A stretch of 64,000 bases of DNA from Ridgeia piscesae (Eukaryota; Annelida; Polychaeta; Sabellida; Siboglinidae), in assembly GCA_025642075.2 (NCBI GenBank), contig JAODUO010000043.1:491501-555500 (forward strand), given 5' to 3'. Position 1 is the stretch's first letter, and the number at the start of each line of letters is the position of its first letter. Position numbers and translations under genes: made by a program. Below the pieces are notes generated by a model that had not been told where the DNA came from, did not search any database, and saw only the letters and a list, made by a program, of their open reading frames with translations. Below, piece after piece: positions 13,724 through 40,000 of the stretch.

Positions 13724-16700
13724 CTTTACTTACTTAATTTATTACCCTGATTTTATCAATTACATTAATTTGTGACTTTGACATATATAAAATTATGATC
13801 TTGAACCGGTAAATAACCTTGCTTATAGTATTTAATCATACCACTGAAACTATCCCAAGCCATGACAATAAACATGTTTTTGAAAATGTAAAAATATGAT
13901 CTTCAGAAAGTCACTGATGTGACCTTGGGAAGTTGGGAACGCAACTGACCTTGGTGAAGGTGATTGGTATATTTGGATCGAGTTGCAGTTGCTCTGGCAG
14001 CTCAGCAAAGTGAGTCTGCTGAGTCTGAACTGTCTCGGACAAAGTCTTCACTTCTGCCTTCGCAAGTAGCACTTTTGCATCATCCTACAATGTCAGTGCA
14101 GGTTACCAGTTAGTTTTGTATTTATTCCTACATCATACTTTCTAAAAATTGGCAAAGTAAGACTCTTATTTGGAGACACACACAGTTCCTGTGACACCTC
14201 TATGGTTGTGACAAAATTGTATATGTGTAAATGTGAGAAATAGTAATATTGTCTGATGGTGGGATTTATTGAAATGTTTTGTTGTGCATGTGACACCAAT
14301 GACCATATCATTTCACTTCATATTTCATTTAATTTTTATTTCATATGGTTGTGTTTAAAATAGCAATATAACACTACTTAATAATAGAGCTATAAGTAAC
14401 AAATTTACTGTTAGATCTTGTAAAAAATATGTCCATAGATGGCAGTATGTAACCATAACAAATCTTATTTCATGGTTTTCTGTGGTAGATCTGAGGCTTC
14501 CCTGTAGAGTGCAGTGACTCAGGGATAGAGCGTCAGACTCTCGACTACGAGAACCTGAATTCGAATCCTGTGCTGCGGTGTTAAAACCTTGGGCAAGTTT
14601 TTTCACACTACATTGCTCCAGTTCACTCAGCTGTATAAATGAGTACCTGGCTATAGACAGTGGTGTATATATGTACGAGCAGCCTTGCATAAATTGTAGC
14701 ATATGGCTGGATGCTTCCCAGAGAGGCCCGAAGATGGTGTCTGAGTAAAAGTGTAAAGCGCTTTGAATGGTCCTGAGGAGGACACTGTGTTATATAAGAA
14801 CTTGTTGCCTTTTTTATATCAAACTAGTCTGCTAGCCATGACCTTTCGACTTACCTCTTGTAACATCTTCTCACATTGGTGACACACAGTGGTGATCTGT
14901 GACAGAAGGACACCCATGTCTTCCTGTTGTTGTTTCAACATACACAGTCGTTCCCGTATGTGGGTGTCGACGACCGTCAGCGCTGACATCTCCTGACGCT
15001 TCAACATCTCCCTCAACTCAGCGAAGTATTGCGTCACTCGCACTCGAACCTTCTCGGCTGTGCCCTGAACCTGCATATTTAATGCAGCGTTAATTTGGTG
15101 TCTCCGTTCAGTGAACATAACCTGTGTTTTAAATGACTAAAAACGTAAAAACTGTTCTATAGCCTACCTGGATTGGGTAAAAATCTTGAAACATTGGAGT
15201 TTATTATTGTAAAGCTGAAATGTCAATCTCCATTTGGTTATATATCTGTTGTGTAACTCCACTGGTAGACCAAATATGGGAGTTCGTGCCTCCTCAAAAA
15301 AACTACATGTACTAGGATTTGATACAAGGCAAGAGTGACTACTTGCATGTTTAGGTGGAACATCCCACTTCTTATACCAAATGTTGTAGTGTGCACCACA
15401 GGTTAAAGCGACATGGTCCGTTCGTGTTTTTTTATTTTTATTGCAAAATCATGATTATACGATATAAATTATACCTATTATAGCGTAGACAGTCAAAATA
15501 TGTTTTCATGTACCATTTAGGGTTGAAAATAGATGCAGTAAGGGCGCTTAACTCTGTGTACACATCGACCACTAGGCATTTTCGAAACCGTTGTAGGCAT
15601 GGCTAAAAGCCCAGAAGGAAATGCATGATCACGTGATGCAGTATTACGTGAACACAAGTTAACGCCACTAACGCCACACACAGCCAGGTGCACGGCTCCC
15701 AGTTGGTAAAGGTCAAAGGGTGGGTGTCACTCGCAGCGATTTGAGTGACAGCGTCAGGATTCTTATAAACATTCGACGTTTAACATTACGAAGTCAGTTC
15801 TGTTTCGATAAAACATTTATTGGCAGTCAGGACGCTACAATAGTTATAACTTATACTGATTAACATGATTTTGCAATAAAATAAAAAGCCACAAACTGAT
15901 CATGTCGCTTTAAGACTTAAGAGTGGCACACTAGACTACTGAAGTGAGGTCCCACCTCGACCGTGTGTTGGTGTCCATCTGGTGCCTGTATGAGCTGAGT
16001 CCCCCCCTCTGTCTGCTGCACCACGGCTGCGAGCTTCCTCTCCGTCGACATCACTTCCTCCGCAAAACTTCGGACGTGACGCATCGCGGTCATCAGTGAC
16101 GCCCTCACATTAGCAGCTTCTGCTTCTAGGAGTGCGTGCTGCGGTGAAAATGTCTTACAGTCATTGATGAAAGTTTAACAGAAATGTTGAAATAGAGGAA
16201 CATCACAGCTGTTGTATCATTTCTGTCCGCCTCAACAATTAAGTCGGTCAACATCAGGTCAAGGCACTAAGTAAATCAATATTCGTTCATACAGTTTGCA
16301 TTGTGTATATGTGCAAATGTACATGCACATGTGGAATTGTCATGTCTTCATACATAGGTACACTCCCATACAGTCATGTGTGTATCTCTACGTGCATGTA
16401 TGCATTATACACAATAATAATATTATGACAAACTTTTTGGATCTACATAAAAGTAAAACAGAAATCAGTTAATACAAAATATATCTTTCTCAGAATTCAC
16501 TGAAATTTGATAACATATTTTTCTGTCAATTCACTGACATCAGATATATGTACAACTACAGTATATATCATTATTGTATTTTTTTTAAGAGAGATTAATT
16601 CAACAACAGCAACATAATACATTAAATTGACATGTAATCAAAATATTTTAAATAGAGTAATACTAGCAATCAAAGCCAATCCTTCACATAATCAAAAAAA

Positions 16701-18402
16701 TAGTCAAACTCCTTTATGGTCACCTTGGTAATATTACCACCTTGCAATTAACGATGCTATGAAATTCCCAAATTTGTTCCATATAAAATTATAGTAAAAT
16801 ATTGTAATTGGTTTAACATCCAGCTACTACAGTCACCTTTACTTGGACTCATGGGTGACCGTAATGGTTCACTGTACAGTCATTTTACTTTACATTTTGT
16901 AAACTTACTAAATACGCCATCTGAACCACCAACTTCCTTTAGTTCAACTTCTCACCTTGTGTTGGACGTGGCGTCCGTAGTCCTTACAGATGTAACACAT
17001 CAATGGCGCCCCCTGGCATTCTTCCTCGAGACATGCAAACTCAACAAGGTGCATGGGATGACGGGCGCACTTTGGGTATTCCTGTGGCTTCTCGGACAGT
17101 GGTACGCGTTTATGTTTTGCCAGCGTCCGTGCTGAATGCGTCATATTTGAACACTCAAGACACAGGTTGGATCCGCATGTCACGCAATACAGTACCGCAG
17201 TGTGCTGCTCGTTCTCGTCACATGGTACATTCAGCTGCAACAACAGTCATACAACCAGTTGATTGGTTCTTAATAACTTGTTCATGAATTTCAGGTGGCT
17301 AAAAATTACTGACCCACTGTTAAAAAATCATAACATTATCAAAATTATGTACCATAAAACTCGTGATGTGGTTTATTAGTTTTTTATTATGCTCTACATG
17401 GACCTGTTTAAACCATTATTACTTTAATTACTGTAATTAAATAACACAATGAACTAACCTTTTTCTGGCTGGCTATTGCAGTGTCATCCCAATCAGCTGA
17501 CAGTTGCCGGAAGGGGTACTGCAACTTTTCAAGCAGTTCAATGAGGGCAAAGTTCTTCTTCAGTCCCCATACCCCTGAGTCATCAATGTAGGTCGGCTGA
17601 CGGTCGAATGGACACAGCAGTGTGTCATTGTTGGTAGGTAGCCGTGTGAGACATTGGTGACACACTGTATGCCCACAGAGTAGCAAGCGGGGCACCTTTT
17701 CTCCCTGCAGATGATATCTGTCATTGCATACCCGGCACTCCACCTGGAAGCGAGGGCAGCGGGTCAACATCATAACAGTACAGGGCACTGCACAGAGTAA
17801 GAGTCGCTACGTGTTTAGCCTTAGATGATGAAAAGCAAGCCATAGGCCTAGGCTACGGTTTGATTGATGTTAATTATTTTAATTTGTAAATCTTTGTCAA
17901 AATAAATCTTGGCTGAAAATGTCCCAACCAATCTTGATAATCTGTGTATTTGACTAGTCTAGTCTTAGACCTTGGTTTTGATATCAGACATGTTACTGTT
18001 AGTGACTTAGTCTGAATGGAAATCTTCAATCCAGGGTTGATAAAGCAACTGTAGTCTTTGACAGTGTAGACGGGAAGAAAAATAACATAATCCTCAAATC
18101 AGTGTTGTTGTGCTCTCCTATAGAGGCAACAAGAATGTGCCATAAAACTAAAAGCCTGGCTAAAATAACAATACCATTTGATATAATAATATACCCAACA
18201 CACGATGGCGCCACTATCACGAAGAGCAAAGTGAATTTGTCTTCCTTGCAATGTGGAATTTGGCCCACGCATGGAGTATTTATAATACGCAATAATAGAC
18301 AGTACCACAACACATCAACATAACGGCTTTACTCACAATATCTAAATCGGTATTTGTGTACAAAAATGACAAGTTAGTTACTCTAGAAGTGCCGGATGCC
18401 AT
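7324..18402 (-). CDS. TRIM23: TRIM23 (ARD1): RING E3 ligase with a C-terminal ARF GTPase domain
   Basis: Ten coding exons, read right to left: 18402-18337, 17743-17459, 17234-16956, 16138-15956, 15070-14855, 14084-13950, 12280-12151, 11832-11722, 9684-9560, 7491-7324. They join in phase to give 565 aa (human about 574). Order: RING at 25-69 (C25, C28, C45, H47, C50, C53, C66, D69), two B-boxes at about 120-205, coiled coil at about 210-370, then an ARF domain. The GTPase motifs are intact: P-loop GLDHSGKT (406-413), PTIGFN switch I, WDVGGQ (448-453), NKQD (508-511, split by the last intron). Known role: an E3 ubiquitin ligase whose activity depends on its ARF domain, acting in autophagy and innate signalling in vertebrates. 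Nothing suggests inactivation. Three introns carry minisatellites, and intron 8 has one built from its own 3' splice site. Confidence 0.95.
7492..8430. repeat. Degenerate short tandem repeats in TRIM23 intron 9
   Basis: Starting at the acceptor of the last exon, phrases such as AGTCACACAGACAT, CAGCTATAGAGCAA and AACTGCTCC(A/T) recur every 40-60 bp with many changes. This looks like an old, decayed tandem array. The rest of the intron (8430-9559) is AT-rich and shows nothing further. Confidence 0.5.
9560..9684 (-). CDS. TRIM23: TRIM23 exon 9: ARF core strand and NK of NKxD
   Basis: Encodes [18 protein letters not shown]...LLIFANKQ. The donor GTGGGT lies at 9559-9554 and the acceptor TTTCAG at 9690-9685. 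The first 16 bases of the exon and the acceptor belong to the repeat unit of the adjacent 21-bp array. Confidence 0.93.
9669..10349 (-). repeat. 21-bp minisatellite built from the TRIM23 exon 9 acceptor
   Basis: About 31 units. On the gene strand each reads GGTTTCAG then CGCTGGTGTTTGT, which is the 3' end of intron 8 plus the first coding bases of exon 9. Every unit therefore carries a CAG acceptor in native context. A one-base-short unit near 9765 shifts phase: to its left units read (ALVFVVS)n in the GTPase frame, to its right the same continuous frame reads (VCGFSAG)n. The long ORFs over this stretch on both strands are by-products of a repeat length divisible by three. Confidence 0.93.
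10350..11721. other. TRIM23 intron 8, remainder
   Basis: AT-rich intronic sequence between the 21-bp array and exon 8. No exon, RNA gene or clear mobile element is supported. A stretch near 11370-11510 resembles dispersed invertebrate repeats but has no definable ends. Confidence 0.5.
12415..13457. repeat. 40-bp minisatellite in TRIM23 intron 6, about 26 copies
   Basis: The unit contains CTCTAGGACTACC(A/G)GGTTCA and CCAAGTTAGCCCATTAG, and copies are otherwise almost identical. One A/G site comes in blocks: the first four copies have ACCAGG, then about fifteen have ACCGGG, then three ACCAGG, then four ACCGGG. The array starts about 135 bp from the acceptor of exon 7 and does not contain exon sequence. 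Confidence 0.95.
13632..13722. repeat. (TA)n microsatellite
   Basis: Alternating T and A with a few AAT interruptions, within TRIM23 intron 6. Confidence 0.95.
14503..14812 (+). mobile_element. tRNA-derived SINE
   Basis: The 5' part (14510-14575) has a tRNA-like body: GACTCAGGGATAGAGCGTCA resembles an A box region and GAATTCGAATCC a B box. Two further blocks follow that are typical of dispersed SINEs of marine invertebrates: TGTATAAATGAGTACCTGGC, then GTAAAGCGCTTTGAATGG and TGTTATATAAGAACTTGTTG. The element lies in TRIM23 intron 5. Clear target-site duplications were not found. Confidence 0.7.
15407..15909. mobile_element. TTAA-flanked MITE with about 50-bp inverted repeats (Kolobok-like)
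   Basis: The ends are inverted repeats: AGCGACATGGTCCGTTCGTG at the left, and AGCGACATGATCAGTTTGTG read inward from the right. The similarity continues through an AT tract to TTGCAAAATCATG. TTAA lies directly outside each end (15403-15406 and 15910-15913). No coding capacity, 503 bp. TTAA target duplication with AG termini suits Kolobok. piggyBac ends usually start CCC. The right end is only 46 bp from the donor of TRIM23 exon 4. Confidence 0.8.
16139..16955. other. TRIM23 intron 3
   Basis: Very AT-rich with no supported feature. Confidence 0.5.
16956..17234 (-). CDS. TRIM23: TRIM23 exon 3: tandem B-boxes
   Basis: 93 codons, phase 0. Two zinc-binding modules are visible: [16 protein letters not shown]...CLEC...HKRVPL, then [18 protein letters not shown]...[14 protein letters not shown]. 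Spacing matches B-box 1 and B-box 2 of TRIM23. Confidence 0.92.
17459..17743 (-). CDS. TRIM23: TRIM23 exon 2: RING finger
   Basis: Acceptor CGCTTCCAG and donor GTTAGT bound a phase-0 exon of 95 codons. It contains [22 protein letters not shown] and CPFDRQ, followed by [22 protein letters not shown], the stretch that distinguishes TRIM23 from other TRIMs. The eighth zinc ligand position is Asp, as in the vertebrate protein. Confidence 0.94.
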
Positions 18403-18828
18403 GACACAGTATTGACATCTTCTGCAGGGATGGTGACAGTTCGGTGTGATTGGTCTTGTCAGAATTGTTGTATCCCTGAAGACATAGCATTACAATTTAT
18501 AAAGTCACCACAATTGTATGGCACAATATCTGTTATAATATTTAGCTTATTTGCTTTTTGCATAACAATTTTGTTTTGCAAATATTTTATTGAAATATTA
18601 TCCTGCATATTTATGGCTGGATATTCGAAAGAGTATCTGAAATACATTATACAATAATAGATGTAAATTTTGACGGTTTCAAGTATGTGTAGATAATTGT
18701 AAAGTTCAACAGCCAACTGTTTTTTCTCGAAAATGAATTTATTAACCTGTAAGTGAAATCATTGTTCATGGGGATAATATTTATTAGCACAACGACTAAA
18801 TTATTCACCGCGATCCTGTAATTACAAC
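18403..18828. promoter_or_regulatory. Shared bidirectional promoter region of TRIM23 and TRAPPC13
   Basis: Only 426 bp separate the start codons of the two divergent genes, so both promoters and both 5' UTRs must lie here or upstream within the partner gene. An inverted CCAAT box (ATTGG) lies at 18449-18453 in a GC-richer patch near the TRIM23 side. The rest is AT-rich. Transcription start sites cannot be placed from sequence. Confidence 0.7.
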
Positions 18829-32622
<13,794 letters not shown>

Positions 32623-34050
32623 CATGTTGTGTAATGCAGGGACAATCTACAAGGACCTGTTCATTCAGTCATTGACGTCAATGGTGCAATAACAGCACAT
32701 GCATAATCTCTTTCATCCAACTGCACTAGCAGTGTGCGACAGCAGTGCGTAAGAGAGGACAAGACCTGTGTCAAAGCCATCCTTGTGACACGGGCAGAGA
32801 GAACTATTGAGTTCCAAGAGTTACTATTGAACACCAAGAAGGTGAAAGCAGTCGGGTGATGGATGATATCATCAGCTCCAATGTTTCAGTTCTTATTGCC
32901 AAGTTCATTCGCTGTGGTGTGATCCGATCCATCTGTGGTGTGATCCATGATCTAGATATGCCGACTGATCTGTGACCTACATGTGTATGATCAATGATCT
33001 TGTGTTTTCACACAACTGGACTGTGGCACAGACTGAGTTAATAGAAATGTCACAAAGCTCTGATAAGTCACGATGTAAGCAGGTCTGGTTTCCTACAAGA
33101 TGTTTGCATACCAAGTGATCAAATGCCCAACTGACATTCCACAAGAACAAATGGACATCTGTTGCACAGTTTTATTGTATAATATATATAATATGTACAG
33201 TCTAGTCTAGGTGTCTCAACCACTGTAGTATCTCACTGTATATAAATCAATTAATTAACTTATAGTGATAAACAAGTGTTCGTTTTGATTTATTATACAC
33301 TACCCTTATTAGAAAAATGTACAAGGCAGCATATGAAACCATCTATGGTGGTTGTTTACAAAAGGCATTTAAGGCGAAGGAAACAGTGCCTACAACGTTA
33401 TCCCCTATCACTGGTCCTGTTTCAAGCATAGATAGCAACGTTCAATGCCAAGAGGTAGCAAATTACACACATAACACAGTTATATGACCTGCAGATAAAC
33501 CAGATTCCCACAATGCAACAGTCACTGTCCCAACGTAACTTCTACGTTCACACACATGTAACACACACAACTTGCTATATACAGTGAAGTACTCCAGTAA
33601 CAATTGATTTACCCTGTATTTACAAATACGATATACGAAAGCCTTTTATGTATGACATAGCATTCAAAAAATATACTAATACTGTACAGGCAAGGCAGTC
33701 TTGACTCCAGGAATTGTTTCCATTGTACACAAACTGACAATTTCGGTCTCCTGTGAAGCCAGGGGAAAGCAGCCTTGATTTTACAACATAATCTTGTCAA
33801 ACAGTAGAACAAATTCAAGAAATGTCTTGCATTTCTTATGATATACAGCAATAAAACTGTTATAAAAGCTTTCCAACAGTTGTACATACATGCAGGCTAG
33901 GTTTCCTGCATTGACAAGAATGTTCACGTGAAGGTTTGGAAAATAAAAACACTGCAACGTGTAAATCTGTAAACGAGTTCCTTGTGGAGGGGATTTGGAC
34001 AGTTTGTGGTGTGAGCTGGAGACAATACTGTATTGTCAGCAGTATTCACA
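32623..34050. other. Tail-to-tail 3' region of TRAPPC13 (+) and the CENP-C gene (-)
   Basis: No coding signal. Minus-strand poly(A) signals TTTATT lie at 33171-33176 and 33289-33294 for the CENP-C gene. On the + strand only the weak variant TATAAA at 33241 was found for TRAPPC13. The 3' UTRs may overlap. Confidence 0.5.
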
Positions 34051-37000
34051 TCACTGTTTCAGCTGGAAAAACCAGACTTTGGCCTCTTCGTTGCGCAGGT
34101 TTGTCAAGTTGTAGGTGTTGCCTGAAGTGACACAGAAAACATACATAAGACTCGTCATTTGACAACGTGAGGTCACGTAATACTCATTGGTACATGGGAA
34201 CCTTGTTATTTCAAAATGTCCGCATCCATATATCACTGACTTTTCGCGTACTGATATTCCATGTTATGTAATGAATATAATTTCCAGAAAATTTTTAATC
34301 CAACATACTGGGGACCAAAGTGTCTAGACGAGGAGGTTCAATGGTTGCTTTCTTTTCAAAGTAGCTGGCTATTGGATGGACTTCTTCAATGGTCTGGTCA
34401 CTCTCGTGTGAAGGCAGCTGTAGGGGTTGCCCCACTGTATGTATGTGCGTGGTGTACTCACCCTGGGGTACAAAGAAGACAGCGTCTGTCTCCAGCACTG
34501 AGGTTGTGTTGTGGATGGTCACAGCCAGCTTGCCTTGCTTAATGATGAATGCCTGAGGACAGAGTACAGTGGTCATTAGCTAACTGACCCATTACAGTAC
34601 AGTGACCATTAGCTAACTGACCCATTACTGTATAGTGACCATTAGCTGACCAGAGACTATACAGTGACCATTAGCTGACCTGTGACTATACAGTGACCAT
34701 TACCTGATCCCATGAATATATAGTGACCATTAGCTATATGTCACATGGCGGCTAGACAGCCCACACTCATGACAACCTAGTACCACGTAACCTTACACTA
34801 GATACTAGAATATCATGTCGCTGTGTAATGGATGGCGATTTCAAAATGTAGAAACGTAATAGAAAAAACAGAAACCTAAGAACAGACCATGCAAGATGCA
34901 AGTGAGAATTCTGGACATTTTCGAATTTTTGTGTGAGCATTATTTGTGAGTCAACATATAACCAGTAGGCTTACTTTGTCACAATGCAAAGATTGTCATA
35001 AAACACGCTGATCCGTCGCAGCAACAAAAGTATTGGTGTATTTCAGCAGCATCTCGCAGGACATTGACACGAACACTCACCATGGTGTCATGCCGCACAT
35101 AGTGCGTGCCTTTCTCCTGTAGAGGGCGTAGTATGAGTTTGCCGACGGAGAAGGCCTTCTGATTGAGTGCCTTGCACAGAATGAGTGGGTCAGCAGCAGT
35201 GGGGGCTTTGCCTTTTGGCCCGCAGAAGTTGAACGCATCACACGACTTGATGCATTCTAAATAGAAAATATCTTCTATTCAGATGTTGCTGTATGGTAGC
35301 ATGTGATGTACAGGCTGTACGATTTAATTTGTGGTCTTGAGATCAGTACTCTGCTGAATACAGTGCTTCTATAATTACAGCAACAATTGCACTGTTTTTT
35401 AAGTTCTAGTAATGGCTTCGTTTCTATGCAGTTCTATAAGTATTTCTACTACTCTATGCCGAAATGTAGGCTCTACAAACTGGATGAATTGCAAACTGAC
35501 AACAAATTCAATTTCATGTTATACTGAAGTATGAAATATGCACAGAGCAGACTGTCATTAACACTTGACTTACCAACAGAGACTTCCTCCTCAGTAACAG
35601 GGTTAATGACGGGGATGAGTGATGACGTCACGAGGTTGCAGTCTTCAGGCAATGGCTGATGTATTGACAAGTTGCGTGGGGTCGTTGGTGTAGGTCGTCG
35701 TGACCTTGCAGTCTTCGGAGACACTGTGACACAGAGAAGACAGACTTGTGTCACACTGAGGACAGGTTTATGTCACAGAGGACAGACCTATGTCACAGAC
35801 ATCACACTCTGAGACGACAGACTTATGTCACACACAAGACAGACTTATGGAACGTAGACAGGAGACGAGGTTGTGCTGACTATTGGCCTTAGAACAAACA
35901 AGTCTAGCCCATCTGCTGACACAGTTCTACACACTCACCCTTCCGTCGCTGCTTTCTAACTTCCTTTTTCACTTCTGGTATGTCTGGAGACACGATGCCA
36001 GCCACCACAAAGCCACCTGCAGCGAGACAGTCAGACCTCACTCAATGAGTCAGTGTACAACAAACAACTGTCACATAGGTACAGAGTGTCTGCTAAATTT
36101 GCACAGTTGATGGAAAACGTATCACGGATAAATCAGGAACCCGAAATGAAAGTCAGCTTTGTTTGCAGCTGCTTCTGACCTGATATGTGTAAATTAATCT
36201 CAATAAAGAGAAATGAAACTGTTATTCTTTAATACACACACATCATGAAGAAAAAGTAAGTTTACATGGCTGTGACTGTTACAACCTACTTCAGTGTACA
36301 CCAGCTTGAGACTAGAACAACGATGCACTGCTGCCACAAGGGAGTGAAGGACAGTGTCTTACCAGACTTGCGTGGTTGGTACAGAATGCGCTCGTTCCTG
36401 AACCAGTCGAGTGGAAGCACGCGTGTGCGATGTGACCGCCGCACCCCGCCCTCATCATCAGAGGGGCTGGGGATAACTGCAACAGACAAGTCCTCATTGC
36501 CAGGTCCATCACAAACACTGGGTCATGTCTAGATGTCATCATCAATTACATCAAAATACCCACAACCAGCACACAACACTGCATCTCACCATAAAGTATC
36601 ATCATTTTTTTTAAACAAAAACATTATTGCAGCAGTAAATCTATCTACCCAGTTCCCGTGAATTCAACCAACACAACATCATTTTATTAAATGGGCAACC
36701 TACAGGACCATTAGGCAGCACTGATACGCAACTCAGGCCTGTGACGTCATCGCGCTCTTTACACACTCGCACTGTTTATTTCTTTTATCAAGTCATCTTT
36801 GAATTCCTTTAGACTCCAACTATTATTAATATAAGGCATATCTACAAGGTTTGTTAACAAACGCTGGACATAATGAATGAATGAATGTGGAGTAACGGGT
36901 TAATAGGATGCCACCTGTTTTTATTAGTTCTGTTGGTTCCCCAATGGAGGCTTGAGCCGCATGACCCCATATTATTGGGCTACACTTCACACACATACAA

Positions 37001-40000
37001 GTTCAAAACAACTACGTATACTGACAATACAACGTCTGTATATTTACAAGACAGGTGAGAAACCTATACACAGCTATACACAAGACACAGTTGTAGACAA
37101 GACACAGTTGTAGACAAGACACGGCTCTAGACAAGACACGGCTGTACACAAGACATGGCTGTTAGACAAGACACGGTTGTAGACAAGACACGGCTGTAGA
37201 CAAGACACGGCTGTAGACCAGACACGGCTGTAGACAAGACACGGCTGTAGACAAGACACGGCTGTAGACAAGACACGGCTGTACACAAGACACGGCTGTA
37301 GACAAGACACGGCTGTACACAAGACACGGCTGTACACAAGACACGGCTGTACACAAGACACGGCTGTACACAAGACACGGCTGTACACAAGACACGGCTG
37401 TACACAAGACACGGCTGTAGACAAGACACGGCTGTACACAAGACACGGCTGTAGACAAGACACGGCTGTACACAAGACACGGCTGTACACAAGACACGGC
37501 TGTACACAAGACACGGCTGTAGACAAGACACGGCTGTACACAAGACACGGCTGTAGACAAGACACGGTTGTAGACAAGACACGGCTGTAAGCAAGACACG
37601 GCTGTACACAAGACACGGCTGTACACAAGACACGGCTGTACACAAGAGACGGCTGTACACAAGACATGGCTGTACACAAGACACGGCTGTACACAAGACA
37701 CGGCTGTAGACAAGACACAACTGTACACAAGACACAACTGTACACAAGACACGGCTGTACACAAGACACAACTGTACACAAGACACAACTGTACACAAGA
37801 CACAGCTGTAGACAAGACAAGGCTGTACACAAGACACAACTGTACACAAGACACAGCTATACACAAGGAAGCAGGAAGGAAAGGGTCCAACTCACTGATC
37901 TTGACGTTCTTGGATGGTTGTGAGGACGTCGCGTACGGGGTCATGGCCGACTCGGTTGTGTCAGCGTAGTGCACCGGGGTTGCAGTCGAGTAGCGGCTAC
38001 CTTTCTTCAGTATCGACTTAGGTCCAGTGGCTGAAGGCATCATAAAGGGAGACTGATAAATATAACTGAACTAGAACACTGATGCAAGCACGACAGTCTG
38101 CCTGGTTATGTGGTGCACTGATGTTTTCACTAACGCAATAATTTTTTTACATCATATTTATAATTTATACATTTAAAAAAAAACTCGACAGATCCACAAA
38201 AAAAATCAAATCTAGTTTCATAACGTGCATAATCATCCGTACAATATCACGACCCATTTTGCTTTTTAGAAAGAAGCAAGTATTTTACAGTATACATAGT
38301 CACCTGCACGATTTCTGCCCCATCCGTGAATTCTTGCTACATTATGCTATACTGATGGATCTACATCTTTAGTTACATATATCTGACACTTCTACAAACT
38401 AGCAACAACAGATGTTTGACAGATATTTTGATAGCAAATGCAGACCATTTGACTACAGTGCACTTGCTATATTGGTGAAGGTGATGTAACCTAATATTGT
38501 ATACATGCACTTAACTAAAAACAATTATTTCATGCTTTATTTCTATGCCATTCTCAAAATATGTGGTTATAATTAATAGAATCTATATGTTGCAGAATTA
38601 TTTCTTATACTGTTACATTGCGACTGCATAAGGCAGACACCACATGGACCAGTATATACACAAGGGTTTACTACAAATTAGTAAAAATAATACTTATCAA
38701 AGTACCCTTCATTCCATGCAGGCCTCCTCAATCCGACACCATCTTAATTTCTCAGGGAAGTTTTCAGCCACCATCAGTCATACATAAATATGAAACAACT
38801 CACAGTGCAAGTAATGGACAGAGATGTGTTCTGAGAAAACACTGACCTGGCGTGACTGATGCCACTGACAGGCCCTTGACCACTGGCGTGAGTCCGTAGA
38901 TGGACCGGCGCTGTTTGGCTCCCTTCAATCGAGCCAGTTGCTTTGGCTTCAGCAAGTTTTCCTCCAGTGCCAATGTTTTCTTTTTGGTTGCTGGAAACAT
39001 CTTCTGTGGGTTGGAGGATTTCCGCCGCCGTGATCCAGTGTCCGTTTTCCGTTTGGTTTTGGATGGTTCAATGGCGGATGGAGGGGAAGGGGACCGCCCA
39101 GGGAGCATCACAGGCCTCTTCCCCTCGATGGGACTCAGATTGCTCCCTACAGGGAAACAACCAGTCTTGAAACGTAGTATTTATTAGACCATTAATTTTA
39201 TATTTTATAAGACTGTTTCCTGCTGCAGCCTCACAACACCAAACACCAGCGTCAAACTACGGTGGCCAACTTCTGTTTTAGGTATTGACATACACAAACG
39301 CAACATTTATAGATATTATTATAAATTTACACAAGAGGCCCACCCCGAATCCTCACCAACTGACTTATTTTACGCTTTTCATTTCCAAATCTTATAAATA
39401 ATCACAGCCCTATTGCATGTGTTCTATCATCTGTACATGTGGTACATTCACCTTCTGGGAAATAAATTTAAGTGTAAACCTACTAGAACAGATTTTAAGA
39501 CACATCTTCCTAGTATCAAACCTTGATCGTATACACTGTACATTGGACAGGAGGAACATCTTACCCATGTGCATATCAATGCTATTATGTACTAACTATA
39601 ACACACATTAGTTATTATGTGTGTACATATTTGTAAGATTATTATCCTCACCTGGCAGCGAGATATCTTGAGTGCTATTTTCAAAGCTCAACACTTGTCG
39701 AGGTGACCCTACAAGGAACAGGTGTCAACTGCATTAGCCAAATTACAACATCTAACCACAAAAACAAATTAATCTTGCCTCCAGTGCCAAAACACTGGTA
39801 AAATGAAATTCGCAAATGCATATTTTATACAGGTATATTTTATTAATTCCTAAGATTGCAAAAGAAATACATCATTATTCATTAGATTTCATGAATTAGA
39901 TTATACAACACACAGGCAACAGAAAATGTGGTTTTAAAGCAGTTGCAGTGATCTCTAACTTGGACAACTGGAGAGCGAACTCAACTGGGATAATGGGACC

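Noticed and set aside
14510..14580. A functional tRNA gene
   Set aside because: Arms do not pair into a full cloverleaf by eye, and the body continues into SINE sequence, so it is a tRNA-derived SINE head.
18412..18716. Small ORFs between TRIM23 and TRAPPC13
   Set aside because: Short chance frames in AT-rich sequence within the shared promoter, with no family features.
37074..38043. Minus-strand cysteine-rich ORFs of 245-293 residues
   Set aside because: Translations of the 17-bp minisatellite. Only 37896-38030 is coding (CENP-C exon 9).
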